The position numbers and the translations under genes are program-made. A stretch of DNA of 64,000 nucleotides from Geobacter sp. FeAm09 (GTDB lineage Bacteria; Desulfobacterota; Desulfuromonadia; Geobacterales; Pseudopelobacteraceae): assembly GCF_008330225.1 (NCBI RefSeq), contig NZ_CP042466.1:1808501-1872500 (forward strand), in the 5' to 3' direction. The notes beneath the pieces are model-generated. The model saw nothing but the letters and a program-made list of their open reading frames with translations, was not told where the DNA came from and made no database searches. Below are positions 62,556 to 64,000 of the stretch, piece after piece; position 1 is the first letter of the stretch; each line of letters begins with the position of its first letter.

Positions 62556-63708
62556 TGAAAATCTCGTCATACAGGAATCCATCCGCTCGTTGCTCTCGGC
62601 AACCGCCAACGCCGCCCTCTACTCCATGGGGCATCCCCAGGTGGCGCGCCTGGCCGAGTCGGCCTACAAGGGCATCAGCGCCGCCCTTGGCGTCTCCCCG
62701 CAGATATCGTTGACGGTTATCGAAGACGAACTGGTCATCAACGGCGAACCGCCCTCCTTCAGCCTCTTCCTGAACCGCTTCGCCGAGATGCTCGCATCCA
62801 GGGGAATTGGTCATGTGAAGCTTGTCGAGGGGCTCGGCCGCGAGGAGATCACCGCCCTCATCGCCGCCTTGGCCAGTCAGGAAGGGGCAAAAACGGCTTT
62901 ATCCTCCAGCGAGCACATCCGCTTTGGCCGCGTCGAACTGCTGGAGGGAAGCAACGGTGAATACTCCGTGGAGGAAACCGGAGCCGCGGGCCGACGCGAG
63001 ATCCCCCTGCGGGACATGCCGGCCGAAGAGTTGGCCCGCTTCACGGAGATCTACGAGGCGCTCAGAAGGAAACAGAAGATGAAGGTTGCCGGCATCGTCG
63101 AGATCGTCTCCGCGTTCATCGCCGCTTTCAGGCGGGAGGGGGAATCCCGGCTGGTCACGGCGACCATGCGCAGCGACGAGGAGTATACCTTTACCCATTC
63201 CGCCAACGTGTGCATCCTCAACCTGGCCCAGGCCATGTCCCTGGGCATCGAGGGGCAGATGCTGCACGATATCGGCATGGCAGCCATGCTGCACGATATC
63301 GGCAAGCTCTTCATTCCCGAGGAGATCCTCATCAAGAAGGGTAAGTTGACGCCCCGGGAGTTCAGCCTGCTGGAGGGGCACCCGGTGCGGGGCGCCCGGC
63401 ATCTCCTGGAGGTTCCCGGCGTCCCCCGCCTGGCGGTGGTGACCGCCTACGAACACCACATGAAGCACGATTTTTCCGGCTATCCCAAAGCGCCCGATGG
63501 CTGGCGTCTCAACCTGTGCAGCCAGATCACCATGATCTCCGATTTCTTCGATGCCATGCGGACCCGGCGCCCGTACCGCGACCCGGTGGACCTGCGGACC
63601 ATCGTCAGCCAGATCCGGGAGCGGGCCGGGAGCGATTTCCACCCCCTCCTGGCCCGCAACTTCCTGAACGTCCTCAAGCGCATGGTCGAGGCGCGCCGCT
63701 CCTCATAA
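62548..63708 (+). CDS. HD-domain (HD-GYP-like) phosphohydrolase
   Basis: A 386-residue protein. The N-terminal module (about 15-120: LYSMGHPQVARLAESAY, VIEDELVING, SRGIGHVKLVEGLGREEITALIAAL) resembles that of the preceding HEAT protein. The C-terminal half is an HD-GYP-type domain: HSANVCILNLAQAM, MLHDIGKLFIPEEILIKKGKLTPREFSLLEGHPVRGARHL, then EHHMKHDFSGYPK. The HD pair and most metal ligands are kept. The GYP triplet is present as SGYPK but without the preceding DGSG form, so c-di-GMP hydrolysis is likely but not certain. Confidence 0.85.
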   Translation: MDSENLVIQESIRSLLSATANAALYSMGHPQVARLAESAYKGISAALGVSPQISLTVIEDELVINGEPPSFSLFLNRFAEMLASRGIGHVKLVEGLGREEITALIAALASQEGAKTALSSSEHIRFGRVELLEGSNGEYSVEETGAAGRREIPLRDMPAEELARFTEIYEALRRKQKMKVAGIVEIVSAFIAAFRREGESRLVTATMRSDEEYTFTHSANVCILNLAQAMSLGIEGQMLHDIGMAAMLHDIGKLFIPEEILIKKGKLTPREFSLLEGHPVRGARHLLEVPGVPRLAVVTAYEHHMKHDFSGYPKAPDGWRLNLCSQITMISDFFDAMRTRRPYRDPVDLRTIVSQIRERAGSDFHPLLARNFLNVLKRMVEARRSS

Positions 63709-63724
63709 TCTCCCCCTCCCCTTC

Positions 63725-63753
63725 TTGACATTCCCCGCCGCCGTGCTTACCTA
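63725..63753 (+). promoter_or_regulatory. Possible clpB promoter
   Basis: TTGACA (63725-63730), 17 bases, TACCTA (63748-63753), 48 bases before the clpB start. The upstream CTTGACA also resembles a heat-shock sigma-32 -35 box, as expected for clpB, but no clear sigma-32 -10 is seen. No CIRCE inverted repeat is present. Confidence 0.35.
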
Positions 63754-63800
63754 CCATGTGTAGGGCAGCACATTTTATTCACTATCCGAAGGAACGAATC

Positions 63801-64000
63801 ATGGACTTCAACCGTTTGACGCAAAAATCCCAGGAAGCCTTTGCGGAGGCCCAGAACAAGGCCGTTACCAGCGGCCACGTGGAGGTGGACGGCGAGCACC
63901 TGCTCTGGGCCTTGCTGGAGCAGCCCGATGGTCTGGTGCCCCGCCTCTTGACCCGGATGGATGTCCGCCCCGAGGCGATCAAAAAGGAGGTCGAGGCGGA
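63801..64000 (+). CDS. clpB: ATP-dependent disaggregase ClpB, N-terminal fragment (runs off window)
   Basis: Only the first 66 residues are inside the window. They read MDFNRLTQKSQEAFAEAQNK, then HVEVDGEHLLWALLEQPDGLVPRLL and VRPEAIKKEVE, the first Clp N-terminal repeat of ClpB-type chaperones. ClpB pulls proteins out of aggregates with DnaK. GAAGGA precedes the ATG. The call rests on the N-domain alone; ClpA or ClpC have similar domains, but the sequence fits ClpB best. Confidence 0.85.
   Translation, partial: MDFNRLTQKSQEAFAEAQNKAVTSGHVEVDGEHLLWALLEQPDGLVPRLLTRMDVRPEAIKKEVEA

Overview
The window looks like chromosome of a Geobacter-type bacterium (Desulfuromonadota, Geobacterales). The evidence is GC-rich core genes with GC-rich third codon positions, a chemotaxis operon with extra non-standard members, a pilB-pilT-pilC-pilS cluster, the leuS-lptE-holA run, HEAT-repeat regulators, an ExeA/GspB secretion pair and an EF-P lysylation set. 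The species assignment is inference from gene content and order.

Region 1 (1-8.8 kb) is a chemosensory operon on the + strand. It runs from a receiver tail through cheY, cheA (frame broken at a C6 run), an ExeA-like AAA ATPase, two cheW genes, a 670-residue HEAT-repeat protein, cheR and cheB. Region 2 (8.9-17.5 kb) holds leuS, lptE and holA on the +, then a convergent hybrid sensor kinase, rpsT with tandem terminators, and purM-purN on the -. Region 3 (17.5-31.2 kb, +) starts from a near-consensus sigma-70 promoter. It carries pilB, pilT, pilC and pilS, a FtsX/MacB-type permease, a membrane protein, a P-type cation ATPase, a lipoprotein, a conserved hypothetical protein and an acyl-CoA ligase.

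Region 4 (31.2-46 kb) is accessory DNA. Two decayed IS3-family elements lie next to the acyl-CoA ligase. An AT-rich stretch follows: a YaiO-like outer-membrane protein and a membrane protein behind a sigma-54-type promoter; a small gene and an XRE repressor facing each other across two operator-like palindromes; an AAA ATPase overlapping a TOPRIM/DUF4276-like gene; and an Mrr-type nuclease preceded by a G15 tract centred in an inverted repeat. Next comes a filamentous prophage (inovirus) on the - strand: Zot/pI, pVI-like, pIII-like, four micro-membrane proteins, a small lipoprotein, a one-helix protein, two coat-type proteins, an ssDNA-binding protein, a gene II-type replication protein, a Zn-ribbon protein and a small regulator. 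A hairpin-rich origin-like region and a dif-like site close it. No secretin gene is seen, so the phage would need a host secretin. The defence-like genes sit directly beyond zot on the opposite strand, so the phage and a defence cassette may travel together.

Region 5 (46-64 kb) is core genome again: a secreted protein, an MFS exporter, infA, efp, a methyl-accepting chemotaxis protein, a phosphate-binding-type protein, epmA facing a kamA/epmB-type gene (frame broken at a G6 run), ExeA- and GspB-like genes, pgsA, a lytic transglycosylase, malQ, a HEAT-repeat/HD-domain pair sharing an N-terminal module, and the start of clpB. efp, epmA and the KamA gene together suggest EF-P is lysylated here. 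No tRNA, rRNA or CRISPR array was recognised.
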